This document shows positions 55,079 to 63,855 of a stretch of 64,000 bases of DNA, piece after piece. A program made the position numbers and the translations under genes. A model generated the notes under the pieces. That model worked only from the letters and a program-made list of their open reading frames with translations. It was not told the DNA's origin and searched no databases. The stretch comes from Accumulibacter sp. GTDB lineage: Bacteria; Pseudomonadota; Gammaproteobacteria; Burkholderiales; Rhodocyclaceae. The stretch covers positions 372,001 through 436,000 of the forward strand of contig JACKLW010000005.1 of assembly GCA_024235715.1 (NCBI GenBank). The letters run 5' to 3'. How positions within the stretch are numbered: the stretch's first letter is position 1; each line of letters opens with the position of its first letter.

Positions 55079-56347
55079 TTACTTGCCTTCCGGCTCGCCC
55101 TTCTTCTTGTCGTTACCCGGGATGTACGGGCTCCACGGCGCCGCCTTGACGGGACCGGGCGTCTTCCAGACGACGTCGAACTGCCCGTCGGCGCGAATCT
55201 CGCCGATGAACACCGGCTTGTGCAGGTGGTGGTTCTTCTCGTCCATCTTGATGTCGAAGCCGGACGGCGCCTTGAAGGTCTGGCCGGCCATCGCCGCGAT
55301 GACCTTGTCGACGTCGGTCGACTTGGCCTTCTCGACCGCCTGCTTCCACATATAGACGCCGATGTAGGTGGCTTCCATCAGGTCGTTGGTCACCGCCTTG
55401 TCGGCGTTCGGCAGACCCTGCTTGACCGCCCAGGCGCGGTAGGCCTTGGTGAAGCCGTCGTTCACCGGGTTCTTCAGGGTCATGAAGTAGTTCCACGCCG
55501 CCAGGTGGCCGACCAGCGGCTTGGTATCGACGCCGCGCAGCTCTTCTTCACCGACCGAGAAAGCGACCACCGGCACCTCGGTGGCCTTGATGCCGGCGTT
55601 GCCGAGTTCCTTGTAGAACGGCACGTTCGAGTCGCCGTTGATGGTCGAGATCACCGCCGTGCGCTTGCCTTCACTGGAGAACTTCTTGATCTTGGCGATG
55701 ATCGTCTGGTAGTCGCTGTGACCGAATGGGGTGTACTCCTCCATGATGTCGGCGTCGGCGACGCCCTTGGACTTGAGGAAGGCGCGCAGGATCTTGTTGG
55801 TCGTGCGCGGGTAGACGTAGTCGGTGCCGAGCAGCACGAAGCGCTTGGCCGAACCGCCGTCCTTGCTCATCAGGTATTCGACGGCCGGGATCGCCTGCTG
55901 GTTTGGTGCGGCGCCGGTGTAGAAAACGTTGTACTCGAGTTCCTCGCCTTCGTACTGCACCGGGTAGAAGAGCAGGCCGTTGAGCTCCTTGAACACCGGC
56001 AGCACCGACTTGCGCGACACCGACGTCCAGCAGCCGAAAGTGACCGCGACCTTGTCCTGGCTGAGCAGCTGCCGCGCCTTCTCGGCGAACAGCGGCCAGT
56101 TCGACGCCGGATCGACGACCACCGGTTCAAGCTGCTTGCCGAGCACGCCACCCTTGCTGTTGATCTCGGAGATGGCCATCAGCACGGTCTCCTTGAGCGC
56201 CGTCTCGGAGATCGCCATCGTGCCGGAAAGAGAATGCAGGATACCGACCTTGATCGTCTCCGCGGCCAGCGCATTGAACGAGCTCAGCCCCAGAGCCGCC
56301 GTGACGGCAACGGCGGAAACGGTTTTCACGAAATTGCGACGTAGCAT
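55079..56347 (-). CDS. urtA: urea ABC transporter substrate-binding protein UrtA
   Basis: A 422-aa periplasmic protein with an N-terminal signal (MLRRNFVKTVSAVAVTAALG, with Ala-rich cleavage near NALA-AE). The ligand-binding body starts IKVGILHSLSGTMAISE and has FGCWTSVSRKSVLPVFKE and TYIGVYMWKQAVEKAK. It captures urea at high affinity. An AGGAG site lies 8 bases before ATG 56347. It leads an operon of at least 12 genes running through ureG. Confidence 0.96.
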   Translation of the reverse strand: MLRRNFVKTVSAVAVTAALGLSSFNALAAETIKVGILHSLSGTMAISETALKETVLMAISEINSKGGVLGKQLEPVVVDPASNWPLFAEKARQLLSQDKVAVTFGCWTSVSRKSVLPVFKELNGLLFYPVQYEGEELEYNVFYTGAAPNQQAIPAVEYLMSKDGGSAKRFVLLGTDYVYPRTTNKILRAFLKSKGVADADIMEEYTPFGHSDYQTIIAKIKKFSSEGKRTAVISTINGDSNVPFYKELGNAGIKATEVPVVAFSVGEEELRGVDTKPLVGHLAAWNYFMTLKNPVNDGFTKAYRAWAVKQGLPNADKAVTNDLMEATYIGVYMWKQAVEKAKSTDVDKVIAAMAGQTFKAPSGFDIKMDEKNHHLHKPVFIGEIRADGQFDVVWKTPGPVKAAPWSPYIPGNDKKKGEPEGK

Positions 56348-56403
56348 CTGTTTGCTCCTAGAAAGTTGATGACCGGGAAAAATTTTTTCCAGCGAACGGT
56401 ATT

Positions 56404-56420
56404 AAGCAATCGCCATGCCA
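56404..56420 (-). promoter_or_regulatory. sigma-54 (RpoN) promoter of the urt-ure operon
   Basis: On the minus strand the sequence reads TGGCATGGCGATTGCTT, matching the RpoN consensus (TGGCAYGR-N3-TTGCW) with GG and GC ten bases apart. Transcription should start near 56394, 47 bases before the urtA ATG. This fits control of urea uptake by nitrogen limitation through NtrC. Confidence 0.75.
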
Positions 56421-56473
56421 GCGTTGCAAAGCCCCTTGAAGAGGGCGCCGCCGAGGTCGCCGAACGTCATTAC

Positions 56474-56521
56474 GCACGCTCGCGGGGCGTGACTCCCGAA
56501 GCGGGCGCACCAGAACGGGGC
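56474..56521 (-). promoter_or_regulatory. two NtrC-like enhancer half-sites pairs (imperfect)
   Basis: Two segments with a GCAC-N5-GGGGC-like pattern lie at 56474-56488 and 56507-56521, spaced 33 bases, or about three helical turns. They fall about 80-95 and 114-128 bases upstream of the predicted urtA start point. NtrC sites usually read GCAC-N5-GTGC, so each second half departs by one base. They may be chance in GC-rich DNA. Confidence 0.25.
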
Positions 56522-56810
56522 GCGCGACCGACTCGGGCACCGCGATGGCGAGCCATGCTGGCCGACCCCAACCCGACGCAACACCCGAAGTGGTCGTTCG
56601 AGCGATGTTCCGACCCGCCTCATGCCCTCCGGGCAGCACTTGCAACCCGGTCCGCCGGAAGACGTCGGCAGCGGTCTCGCCAATTGACGGCGACAGCCAA
56701 CGCCGCATACACTCCGCCGCAAATCGCGGCGCAGCAGCAGGCGGCCGCAGCCTCGGGCCCCACGGCTTTGCCAGGTGCGATTGACTTGCCCGCAAACCAC
56801 CTCGGCGAAA

Positions 56811-57803
56811 ATGCCCCATTCGATACCTCCCGGCGGATCGCCGGGAACGATCCCGATCGATATCCACTGCGAGCCCCGCTCGGCGACCACGCGTTCCCTG
56901 GCCTGGGCCGTCGCCGTATCGCTGATCGTGCACGCCGTGGTGCTGTTCTTTCCCCGGAAGGAGCCGCCCCGCCTGCGCGCGCTGTCGTCACGCTTCGAAG
57001 CCACCCTGTCCCTGGCCCCGCGGATGGAGGCAAAACCGCTCCCCCCTGCGCCGCCGGTTCCCCCTGCACGGGTTACGCCACCTCCTCGGCCCAGGCCAGT
57101 CAAGCCACCGGAGCCGCCTCGTCCGCCCACACCGCCGAAACGCGTCCAGGCCAAACCCAGCGCGCCAGCCAAACCAGCCGTCAGGAAGCCGGCAACCCAG
57201 CCCGACAAGCCACAACCGCGGCGGCCGGTCATCGCCGTTCCGGAACTGCGTGCCCCCGCGGTCAACGACTCGTCGCAGTGGTTCAAGGACGACATGAAGG
57301 ATTTTCTCGACGATCTGGAAGCACAGGCCAGGCCCGCAGCCAGACCCAGCCTGGCGAAGCGCTCGCTGGCCATGGCCAGCCGCGAGGGCCGGCAGCAGGC
57401 GCGGCAGGACGAAGAGGGCACGGCCATGCTCGAACGCGTGCCCGACACCCCGCCGCCACCGCCCTTCAGCCTCGACTTCTACCTCGACGGCGTCGTCAAT
57501 CGACTCAACCGCAGCGCCGCCTTCGTGCGCAACGACCCGAGAAGCAAGGGCGTGCACATGGCCGCCGTCCACTTCCGCATCAATCCCGACGGCAGCCTGA
57601 ACACTTTCAGGGTGCTCAACGCTGGCGACCAGCAGGAGGAAATCGCTTTCATCAGGTCGGTCGTCGAACGCGCCATCCCCTTCGCCGCCTTCCCGCCGGA
57701 CATCGCCCGCTCCGCCCGCTCGCTGGGCATGACCATCTGCATCCAGCCGGGCATTGGCGGCGGCTTCGGATTTGCGCGCCTGCCCGAGGGCAGCGGCTGC
57801 TGA
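56811..57803 (+). CDS. TonB-like energy-transduction protein
   Basis: About 330 aa from ATG 56811. A short cytoplasmic start, one membrane segment (SLAWAVAVSLIVHAVVLFF, about 30-48) and a long Pro/Ala/Lys-rich stretch (about 75-155) come first. A C-terminal TonB/TolA-like domain follows (GVHMAAVHFRINPDGSLNTF, then FPPDIARSARSLGMTICIQ). It would reach through the periplasm to an outer-membrane receptor or a TolA-type partner. No exbB or exbD is next to it. It is an orphan between urea uptake and the restriction genes. Confidence 0.75.
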   Translation: MPHSIPPGGSPGTIPIDIHCEPRSATTRSLAWAVAVSLIVHAVVLFFPRKEPPRLRALSSRFEATLSLAPRMEAKPLPPAPPVPPARVTPPPRPRPVKPPEPPRPPTPPKRVQAKPSAPAKPAVRKPATQPDKPQPRRPVIAVPELRAPAVNDSSQWFKDDMKDFLDDLEAQARPAARPSLAKRSLAMASREGRQQARQDEEGTAMLERVPDTPPPPPFSLDFYLDGVVNRLNRSAAFVRNDPRSKGVHMAAVHFRINPDGSLNTFRVLNAGDQQEEIAFIRSVVERAIPFAAFPPDIARSARSLGMTICIQPGIGGGFGFARLPEGSGC

Positions 57804-57950
57804 CAGACACGGCGCCAGCCGACCTCGCGGGCCAGCCATGCCCGGTGCGTACCGCTGTGGCAAGATGTCGGCTTCATCGGCGTGCGCATGCCCAAAGCTG
57901 CATCACGCGATCGTTTCGACACCATCTTCCGGACGCCTGCGCAAGCACCC

Positions 57951-60761
57951 ATGCCCACCGCCGAGCAACTCGCCCGCGAGCACATCGACCACCTCCTGAC
58001 CGCCGCCGGATGGGCCGTGCAGAACGTCGTCGCGGCCGACATCCATGCCACGCGCGGCGTCGCGCTGCGCGAGTTCCCCCTCGAAGCCGGCCACGGCTGT
58101 GCCGACTATCTGCTCTATGTCGACGGCAAGGCTGCAGGGGTCATCGAAGCCAAGAAGCAGGGCGCGACGCTGACCGGCGTCGAGATCCAGTCGGCACGTT
58201 ACGCGCAGGGCCTGCCGCGCCGCCTGCCCGCGTGGCGCAGGCCGCTCCCCTTCATCTACGAGTCGACCGGCGCCGAAACGCACTTCAGCAACGGCCTCGA
58301 CCCGGAGCCGCGGGCGCGCAACGTCTTCGCCTTTCACCAGCCGGCGACGCTCGGCGAATGGCTGCAGACGCTGCCGCAAACACCCGTCTTCAGCACCGGC
58401 AGCGGAACCGCCGCGCCGCACGCGGATTTCGCGCCGCTCACCCTCCTGGCCCGGGTGCGCAACATGCCCGATTTGCTCACCGAGTGGGGCGACGGCGTCA
58501 GCAGGCAGCAACTGTGGCCGGCGCAGATCACCGCCATCCACAACCTGGAACGTTCGCTGGCCGCCAACAAGCCACGGGCGCTGATCCAGATGGCCACCGG
58601 CAGCGGCAAGACCTTCACCGCGATCAGCTTCATCTACCGGCTGATCAAGTTCGCCGGCGCGCGCCGCGTGCTGTTCCTGGTCGACCGCGGCAACCTCGGC
58701 CGCCAGGCCAAGAAGGAGTTCGACCAGTACGTCTCGCCGGTCAACAACTTCAAGTTTGGTGAGGAATACATCGTCCAGCACCTCGCCAGCAACCACCTCG
58801 ACACCACCGCCCGCGTCTGCATCGCCACCATCCAGCGCCTGTACTCGATGCTCAAGGGCCACGAACTCGCGCACGAAGACGAAGAGCGGAGCACCGCCGG
58901 CAGCGACGCCCTGTTCCGCCAGCCCGAGCCGATCGACTACAACCCGGCGATCCCGATCGAGACCTTCGACATCATCGTCACCGACGAAGCGCATCGCTCG
59001 ATCTACAACCTGTGGCGGCAGGTGCTCGAATACTTCGACGCCTATCTCATCGGCCTCACCGCGACGCCCAACAAGCAGACCTTCGGCTTCTTCAACCAGA
59101 ATCTGGTGATGGAATACGGCCATGAGCAGGCGGTCGCCGACGGCGTCAACGTCAACTACGACGTCTACCGCATCCGCACCGAGGTCAGCGAAGCCGGCGC
59201 CAGGGTCGAAGCCGGCTACTGGCTCGAAGTGCGCGACAAGGCCACCCGCGCGCGCCGCGACTGGCAGCTTGACGACGACTTCGAGTACGAACCGGCCGAA
59301 CTCGACCGCAGCGTGCAGACGCCCGACCAGATCCGCACCATCGCCCGCACGCTGCGCGACAACTGGCAGCGCGACCTCTTTCCGCAGCGCAGCGAGCTGC
59401 CCAAGACGCTGGTCTTCGCCAGGGACGACAACCACGCCGAGGCGATCGTCGAGATCCTTCGCCAGGAGTTCGGCCGCGGCAACGACTTCGCGCAGAAGAT
59501 CACCTACCGCAGCACCGGCGATTCACCGGAAAACCTGATCCGCGCTTTCCGCAGCAGCTACTACCCGCGCATCGCCGTGACCGTCGACATGATCGCCACC
59601 GGCACCGACATCAAGCCGGTCGAGATCGTCGTCTTCATGCGCAGCGTCAAGAGCCGCAGCTTCTTCGAGCAGATGAAGGGCCGCGGCGTACGCATCGTCA
59701 GCGACGACGACCTGCGCGGCGTCACCCCCGGCGAGCACGCGCACAAGGACCGCTTCGTGATCGTCGACTGCGTCGGCGTCTGCGAGCGTGACAAGACCGA
59801 CTCGCGGCCGATGGACCAGAAAAAGTCGGTGCCGTTTCACGCGCTGCTGCAGGCCGTCAGCCTCGGCAACGTCGAACCCGAAGTGCTGTCCAGCGTCGCG
59901 CTGCGCCTGTCGCGCCTCGAAGCGCAGCTCAGCGACACCGAGCGCGCCAGAGTGCGCAGCACCGCCGATGGCATCGATCTGAAGGAACTGTCGCGCGCCA
60001 TCGTGCACGCACTCAACCCGGCCACCGACCGCTCGCCACAGGAAGCCGAAAACGCGCTGCGCCAGGCCGTCAGGCCGCTCGCCAAGCCGCAGCTGCGCGA
60101 GCTGCTGCTCAGCCTCAAAGCGCAGAAGGAACTGGTGATCGACATCGTCACCCAGGATCGCCTGCTCGGCGCCGAGTATTCCGCAGCCGCACGCGAGCGC
60201 GCGCAGGGCCTCGTGCAAAGCTTCGAGGCCTTCATCGCCGAACACCGCGACGAGATCACCGCGCTGCAAATCCTCTACAACCGCCCGACCCGGGCACCGC
60301 TGAGCTTTGCCGACCTGCAGGCGCTCGCCGACACCCTGCAGGCGCCGCCGCAACTATGGACCGAAAGCCAGCTCTGGCAGGCCTACGCCGCGCTCGACAA
60401 GAGCCGCGGAGAAAAGAAGGTGCGTGGCGCCAGCCAGCGGCGCATCCTCACCGACCTCGTCTCGCTGGTGCGCTACGCCATGCACCAGGAGAACGAACTG
60501 GTGCCCTACCCCGAGCGCGTCATGGCGAACTTCAAGGCGTGGATGTCGCAGCAAGAGGCCACGGGAAGAGGGTTTACGAACGAGCAGCGCTGGTGGCTGG
60601 AGAAGATGGCCGAGCACATCGCATCCAACTTGGGTATCGAGGCGGATGATTTCAGCTACGCGCCGTTCGACCAGCGGGGAGGGCTGGGGAGGGTGCATCA
60701 GGTCTTCGGCGCGGAGTTGACAAAGGTGATTGAGGCGTTGAATAGGGAGTTGGCGGCGTGA
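57951..60761 (+). CDS. hsdR: type I restriction enzyme R subunit (HsdR-like)
   Basis: A 936-aa protein. The N-terminal PD-(D/E)xK nuclease domain has ADYLLYVDG then VIEAKKQG (Asp52, Glu66, Lys68). The SF2 translocase core has ATGSGKT (about 216), TDEAHRSIYN (about 344), LIGLTATPNKQ and MKGRGVRIV (motif VI). The C-terminal helical domain is of the EcoEI type. It would cut unmodified DNA when bound by HsdS and HsdM. ATG 57951 is chosen over GTG 57882. Its stop overlaps the hsdS start. Confidence 0.92.
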   Translation: MPTAEQLAREHIDHLLTAAGWAVQNVVAADIHATRGVALREFPLEAGHGCADYLLYVDGKAAGVIEAKKQGATLTGVEIQSARYAQGLPRRLPAWRRPLPFIYESTGAETHFSNGLDPEPRARNVFAFHQPATLGEWLQTLPQTPVFSTGSGTAAPHADFAPLTLLARVRNMPDLLTEWGDGVSRQQLWPAQITAIHNLERSLAANKPRALIQMATGSGKTFTAISFIYRLIKFAGARRVLFLVDRGNLGRQAKKEFDQYVSPVNNFKFGEEYIVQHLASNHLDTTARVCIATIQRLYSMLKGHELAHEDEERSTAGSDALFRQPEPIDYNPAIPIETFDIIVTDEAHRSIYNLWRQVLEYFDAYLIGLTATPNKQTFGFFNQNLVMEYGHEQAVADGVNVNYDVYRIRTEVSEAGARVEAGYWLEVRDKATRARRDWQLDDDFEYEPAELDRSVQTPDQIRTIARTLRDNWQRDLFPQRSELPKTLVFARDDNHAEAIVEILRQEFGRGNDFAQKITYRSTGDSPENLIRAFRSSYYPRIAVTVDMIATGTDIKPVEIVVFMRSVKSRSFFEQMKGRGVRIVSDDDLRGVTPGEHAHKDRFVIVDCVGVCERDKTDSRPMDQKKSVPFHALLQAVSLGNVEPEVLSSVALRLSRLEAQLSDTERARVRSTADGIDLKELSRAIVHALNPATDRSPQEAENALRQAVRPLAKPQLRELLLSLKAQKELVIDIVTQDRLLGAEYSAAARERAQGLVQSFEAFIAEHRDEITALQILYNRPTRAPLSFADLQALADTLQAPPQLWTESQLWQAYAALDKSRGEKKVRGASQRRILTDLVSLVRYAMHQENELVPYPERVMANFKAWMSQQEATGRGFTNEQRWWLEKMAEHIASNLGIEADDFSYAPFDQRGGLGRVHQVFGAELTKVIEALNRELAA

Positions 60762-62149
60762 GCGCGGTGGCCGAAGCAATCCAGTCAACAGCACGCGTTG
60801 TTCCACTCACTGAAGCCGTAGAGCTGAATCCGCGGCCCGCGCGTGGCTCCGTGCCAGACGATCTGGCGGTTTCGTTCGTGCCTATGGCGGCGGTCGAGGC
60901 AGGTACCGGGCGAATGGACGCGTCTGCTGGTCGCACATACGCCGAGGTCAAGAAAGGCTATACCTTCTTCCGCGAAGGTGACGTCTTGTTCGCCAAAATT
61001 ACCCCCTGCATGGAGAACGGCAAAATGGCCGTCGCACGCGGCTTGCGCAACGGCGTAGCTTGCGGTTCAACCGAGTTCCATGTCCTTCGTCCACGGTCTG
61101 GCGTCAATCCGTGCTACGTCTATTACTTCGTCTCCGGCTCACGCTTTCGCGCCGATGCAGCGCATCACATGACCGGCGCCGTTGGGCAAAAGCGCGTGCC
61201 TGCTTCATTTCTTGCGAGTTGCCAGATCCCGCTGCCGACCCTGGACGAGCAGCACCGCATCGTCGCCGAAATCGAAAAGCAGTTCTCCCGCCTCGACGAA
61301 GCCGTCGCCAACCTCAATCGCGTCAAGGTCAACCTCAAACGCTACAAGGCCGCCGTCCTCAAAGCCGCCGTCGAAGGCCGCCTCGTCCCCACCGAAGCCG
61401 AACTCGCCCGCTGCGAGGAGCGAGATTACGAAAGCGGCGGCCGGCTACTGCGACGCCTTCTTGACACGCGCAAGCACGCTTGGACCGCGAGAGGCAGGTA
61501 TACCGAGGCTGACGGCCCAGAAATGCACGAATTGCTTCCAGACGGCTGGACATGGGCGACAGTCGACCAGCTACTTGTCTCGCTGCGCAATGGCCTCTCG
61601 AGAAAGCCAGAGAACTCTGCGCCTGGGTTACCGATCCTTAGGATCTCGGCGGTTCGGCCACTGGAACTCGATGTGGGGGAGCACCGCTACTATCCGCCTC
61701 AAATTGGCGAGGCTGTTGGGGAATATGTGCTGCGCGCGAAAGATCTCCTTTTCGTACGGTACAACGGAACCAAGGAACTCGTCGGCGCCTGTGCACTCGT
61801 TGGCGCAGTACAAGACCAATTGCTTTACCCGGACAAGCTGATCCGTGGCCGAGTTGTAGCGGAGTCGCTTATATCACCCGGCTTCCTTGCCATAGCGGCA
61901 AACGTCGGCCAATCTCGCAAGCACATCGATGATCTCATCAAGACGACTGCTGGACAGCAAGGAATAGCTGGGGGCGAAATCAAACGCATGCCAATCCCGC
62001 TGCCGCCCGTCGCCGAGCAACAGCGAATCGTCGCCGAAGTCGACCGCCGTCTGTCGATCATTCGCGAAGTCGAAGCCGCGGTCGATGCCAACCTCAAGCG
62101 CGCGCAGGCACTGCGGCAGGCCACGCTGGCCAGGGCCTTCGCGACATGA
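60758..62149 (+). CDS. hsdS: type I restriction specificity subunit HsdS
   Basis: A 463-aa protein with the usual two target-recognition domains (about 10-160 and 260-410), each followed by a conserved helix with the motif LPTLDEQHRIVAEIEKQFSRLD or PLPPVAEQQRIVAEVDRRLS. The two halves determine the two parts of the bipartite DNA site. Start is GTG 60758 with a GTGA overlap with hsdR. The following gene starts in its stop (ATGA), so three genes are coupled. Confidence 0.92.
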   Translation: MSAVAEAIQSTARVVPLTEAVELNPRPARGSVPDDLAVSFVPMAAVEAGTGRMDASAGRTYAEVKKGYTFFREGDVLFAKITPCMENGKMAVARGLRNGVACGSTEFHVLRPRSGVNPCYVYYFVSGSRFRADAAHHMTGAVGQKRVPASFLASCQIPLPTLDEQHRIVAEIEKQFSRLDEAVANLNRVKVNLKRYKAAVLKAAVEGRLVPTEAELARCEERDYESGGRLLRRLLDTRKHAWTARGRYTEADGPEMHELLPDGWTWATVDQLLVSLRNGLSRKPENSAPGLPILRISAVRPLELDVGEHRYYPPQIGEAVGEYVLRAKDLLFVRYNGTKELVGACALVGAVQDQLLYPDKLIRGRVVAESLISPGFLAIAANVGQSRKHIDDLIKTTAGQQGIAGGEIKRMPIPLPPVAEQQRIVAEVDRRLSIIREVEAAVDANLKRAQALRQATLARAFAT

Positions 62150-63855
62150 ACACCGCTGAACTCACCTCCCTGCTGGACCGGCTGCGCGCGGAGCCACGCG
62201 AGACCGAGTGGCTGGAGTTCAAGGCCAATCGCCTTGAGCCCCAAGTGCTTGGCGAATACGTCTCGGCGCTGGCCAACTCCGCCTGCTTGCTTGGCAAGCC
62301 GCGCGCCTACCTGGTGTTCGGCATTCAGGACGGCAGCCATGCGGTGATGGGCACCACTTTCGACCCGCAGGCCGAGAAAGGCAAAGGCACGCAGTTGCTT
62401 TCGCTGTGGTTGTCGCTTGGCCTGCACCCAAACGTCGGCTTTGAAACCCACACCTTCATCTACCAGGGCAAGCGGGTGCTGCTGTTTGAAGTGCATCCGG
62501 CGTTCGACCGGCCGGTCCTTTTCTACGGTACTGCTTACATCCGGGACGGCACGAGCAAGACCGAGTTGGCGAAGTACCCGGAGAAGGAACGTGCGATCTG
62601 GAATCGCCGCGTGGACTGGAGCGCGGTGGTCTGCGAGCAAGCCACGCTGGAAGACCTGGACCCGCTGGCCGTAGAGAAGGCTCGTGCGCAGTTCGCCACC
62701 AAGTTCGCCACCCAGGCTGCGATGGTGGCCGGCTGGGACGACGCGACGTTTCTGAGCAAGGCGAAGCTGACGATTCGCCGCTCGGTGACGAACGCCGCGT
62801 TGCTTCTGCTGGGCCGCCCGGAATCGTCGACACTGCTGGTACCGAGAGTGGCGCGCATCACCTGGCTGCTGAAGAACGAACGTAACGAGGAACTCGATTA
62901 CCAGCACTTCGGTCCGCCGTTCCTGTTGAACGTGGACAAGGTGCTGGCCCGCATTCGCAACCTCACGGTGCGCGAGTTGCCGGAAGGCACGCTGTTCCCG
63001 GTCGAGCTGACTCAATACGATCCGTGGGTCATCCGCGAGGCGCTGCACAACTGCATCGCCCATCAGGACTACGGGCTGCGCGGGCGGGTGCAGGTCGTGG
63101 AAACCCCCGACACCCTGCTGCTCACCAACGTCGGTGGCTTCCTGCCGGGAAGAGTGGAAACGGTTATCGAGCAGGACGCGCCACTGGAAATCTACCGTAA
63201 CCCCTTCCTCGCCGAGGCGATGGTCCACTTGAACATGATCGACACGCAGGGTGGTGGTATCAAGCGCATGTTCCAGAAGCAGCGACAGCGCTTCTTCCCG
63301 ATGCCCGACTACGACTTGTCGGAACCCGAGCGGGTCAAGGTAACGCTGCGCGGACGGGTTCTGGACGAGCGCTACACGCGAATGTTGATGGCGCGCACTG
63401 ACCTGGATCTCGGACTGATCATGCTGCTCGACAAGGTGCAGAAGCGACAGCACATCTCGGCCGACGACAGCAAACGGCTCAAGGCGGCCGGCCTCGTAGA
63501 GGGGCGCTACCCGAACCTTCTCGTCGCCAGCCGGGTCGCTTCGGCAGTCGGTGAGAAAGCGCAGCACATACGCGACCGCGGATTCGACAGCCAGTACTAC
63601 CAGGACATGATCATCGCGCTGGTACGCGAGCATCAGCCCGTGGCGAGGGCGGACATCGATCGCCTGCTACTGGACAAGCTGCCCGAAGTCCTGACCTCCG
63701 CGCAGAAGCTCAACCGTATCCACAACCTGTTGCGGAGGCTGGCAGAGAGCGGGCTGATCGTCAATGAGGGCAGCCGGCGTTGGCCGAAGTGGGTTCCTGC
63801 GGGTGCGGGACACCCTGCCGGAAGATCAAAAGAAACCAATGACAAGCAGCGATGA
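62146..63855 (+). CDS. AlbA_2-domain ATP-binding protein (Schlafen-like)
   Basis: A 569-aa protein. The N-terminal AlbA_2 nucleic-acid-binding domain (about 12-130) has ETEWLEFKAN and LGEYVSALANSACLLG with GIQDG. The central part has the GHKL-like ATPase of the HATPase_c_4 type (REALHNCIAHQDYG near 304-317, then LLTNVGGFLPG). A C-terminal winged-helix-like region (about 490-545) follows. Such genes are common in type I RM and other defence clusters; they may regulate or add an effector. Function is unproven. ATG 62146 overlaps hsdS by four bases. Confidence 0.85.
   Translation: MNTAELTSLLDRLRAEPRETEWLEFKANRLEPQVLGEYVSALANSACLLGKPRAYLVFGIQDGSHAVMGTTFDPQAEKGKGTQLLSLWLSLGLHPNVGFETHTFIYQGKRVLLFEVHPAFDRPVLFYGTAYIRDGTSKTELAKYPEKERAIWNRRVDWSAVVCEQATLEDLDPLAVEKARAQFATKFATQAAMVAGWDDATFLSKAKLTIRRSVTNAALLLLGRPESSTLLVPRVARITWLLKNERNEELDYQHFGPPFLLNVDKVLARIRNLTVRELPEGTLFPVELTQYDPWVIREALHNCIAHQDYGLRGRVQVVETPDTLLLTNVGGFLPGRVETVIEQDAPLEIYRNPFLAEAMVHLNMIDTQGGGIKRMFQKQRQRFFPMPDYDLSEPERVKVTLRGRVLDERYTRMLMARTDLDLGLIMLLDKVQKRQHISADDSKRLKAAGLVEGRYPNLLVASRVASAVGEKAQHIRDRGFDSQYYQDMIIALVREHQPVARADIDRLLLDKLPEVLTSAQKLNRIHNLLRRLAESGLIVNEGSRRWPKWVPAGAGHPAGRSKETNDKQR

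Larger units (their letters stand above)
56348..56810. other. divergent control region between urtA and the TonB-like gene
   Basis: This is 463 bases with no convincing gene; an open plus frame from 56366 is chance. It holds a sigma-54 promoter for urtA (56404-56420), imperfect NtrC-like sites farther upstream (56474-56521), and a short A/T-rich leader (gaaaaaatttttccc) before the urtA ribosome site. Confidence 0.6.

Noticed and set aside
56366-58762. A 798-codon plus-strand frame covering the urtA upstream region, the TonB-like gene and the start of hsdR
   Set aside because: It runs out of phase through two well-supported genes, and its peptide is a string of Arg/Pro/Ala/His with no domain. 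Open frames of this length are common opposite or beside GC-rich genes.
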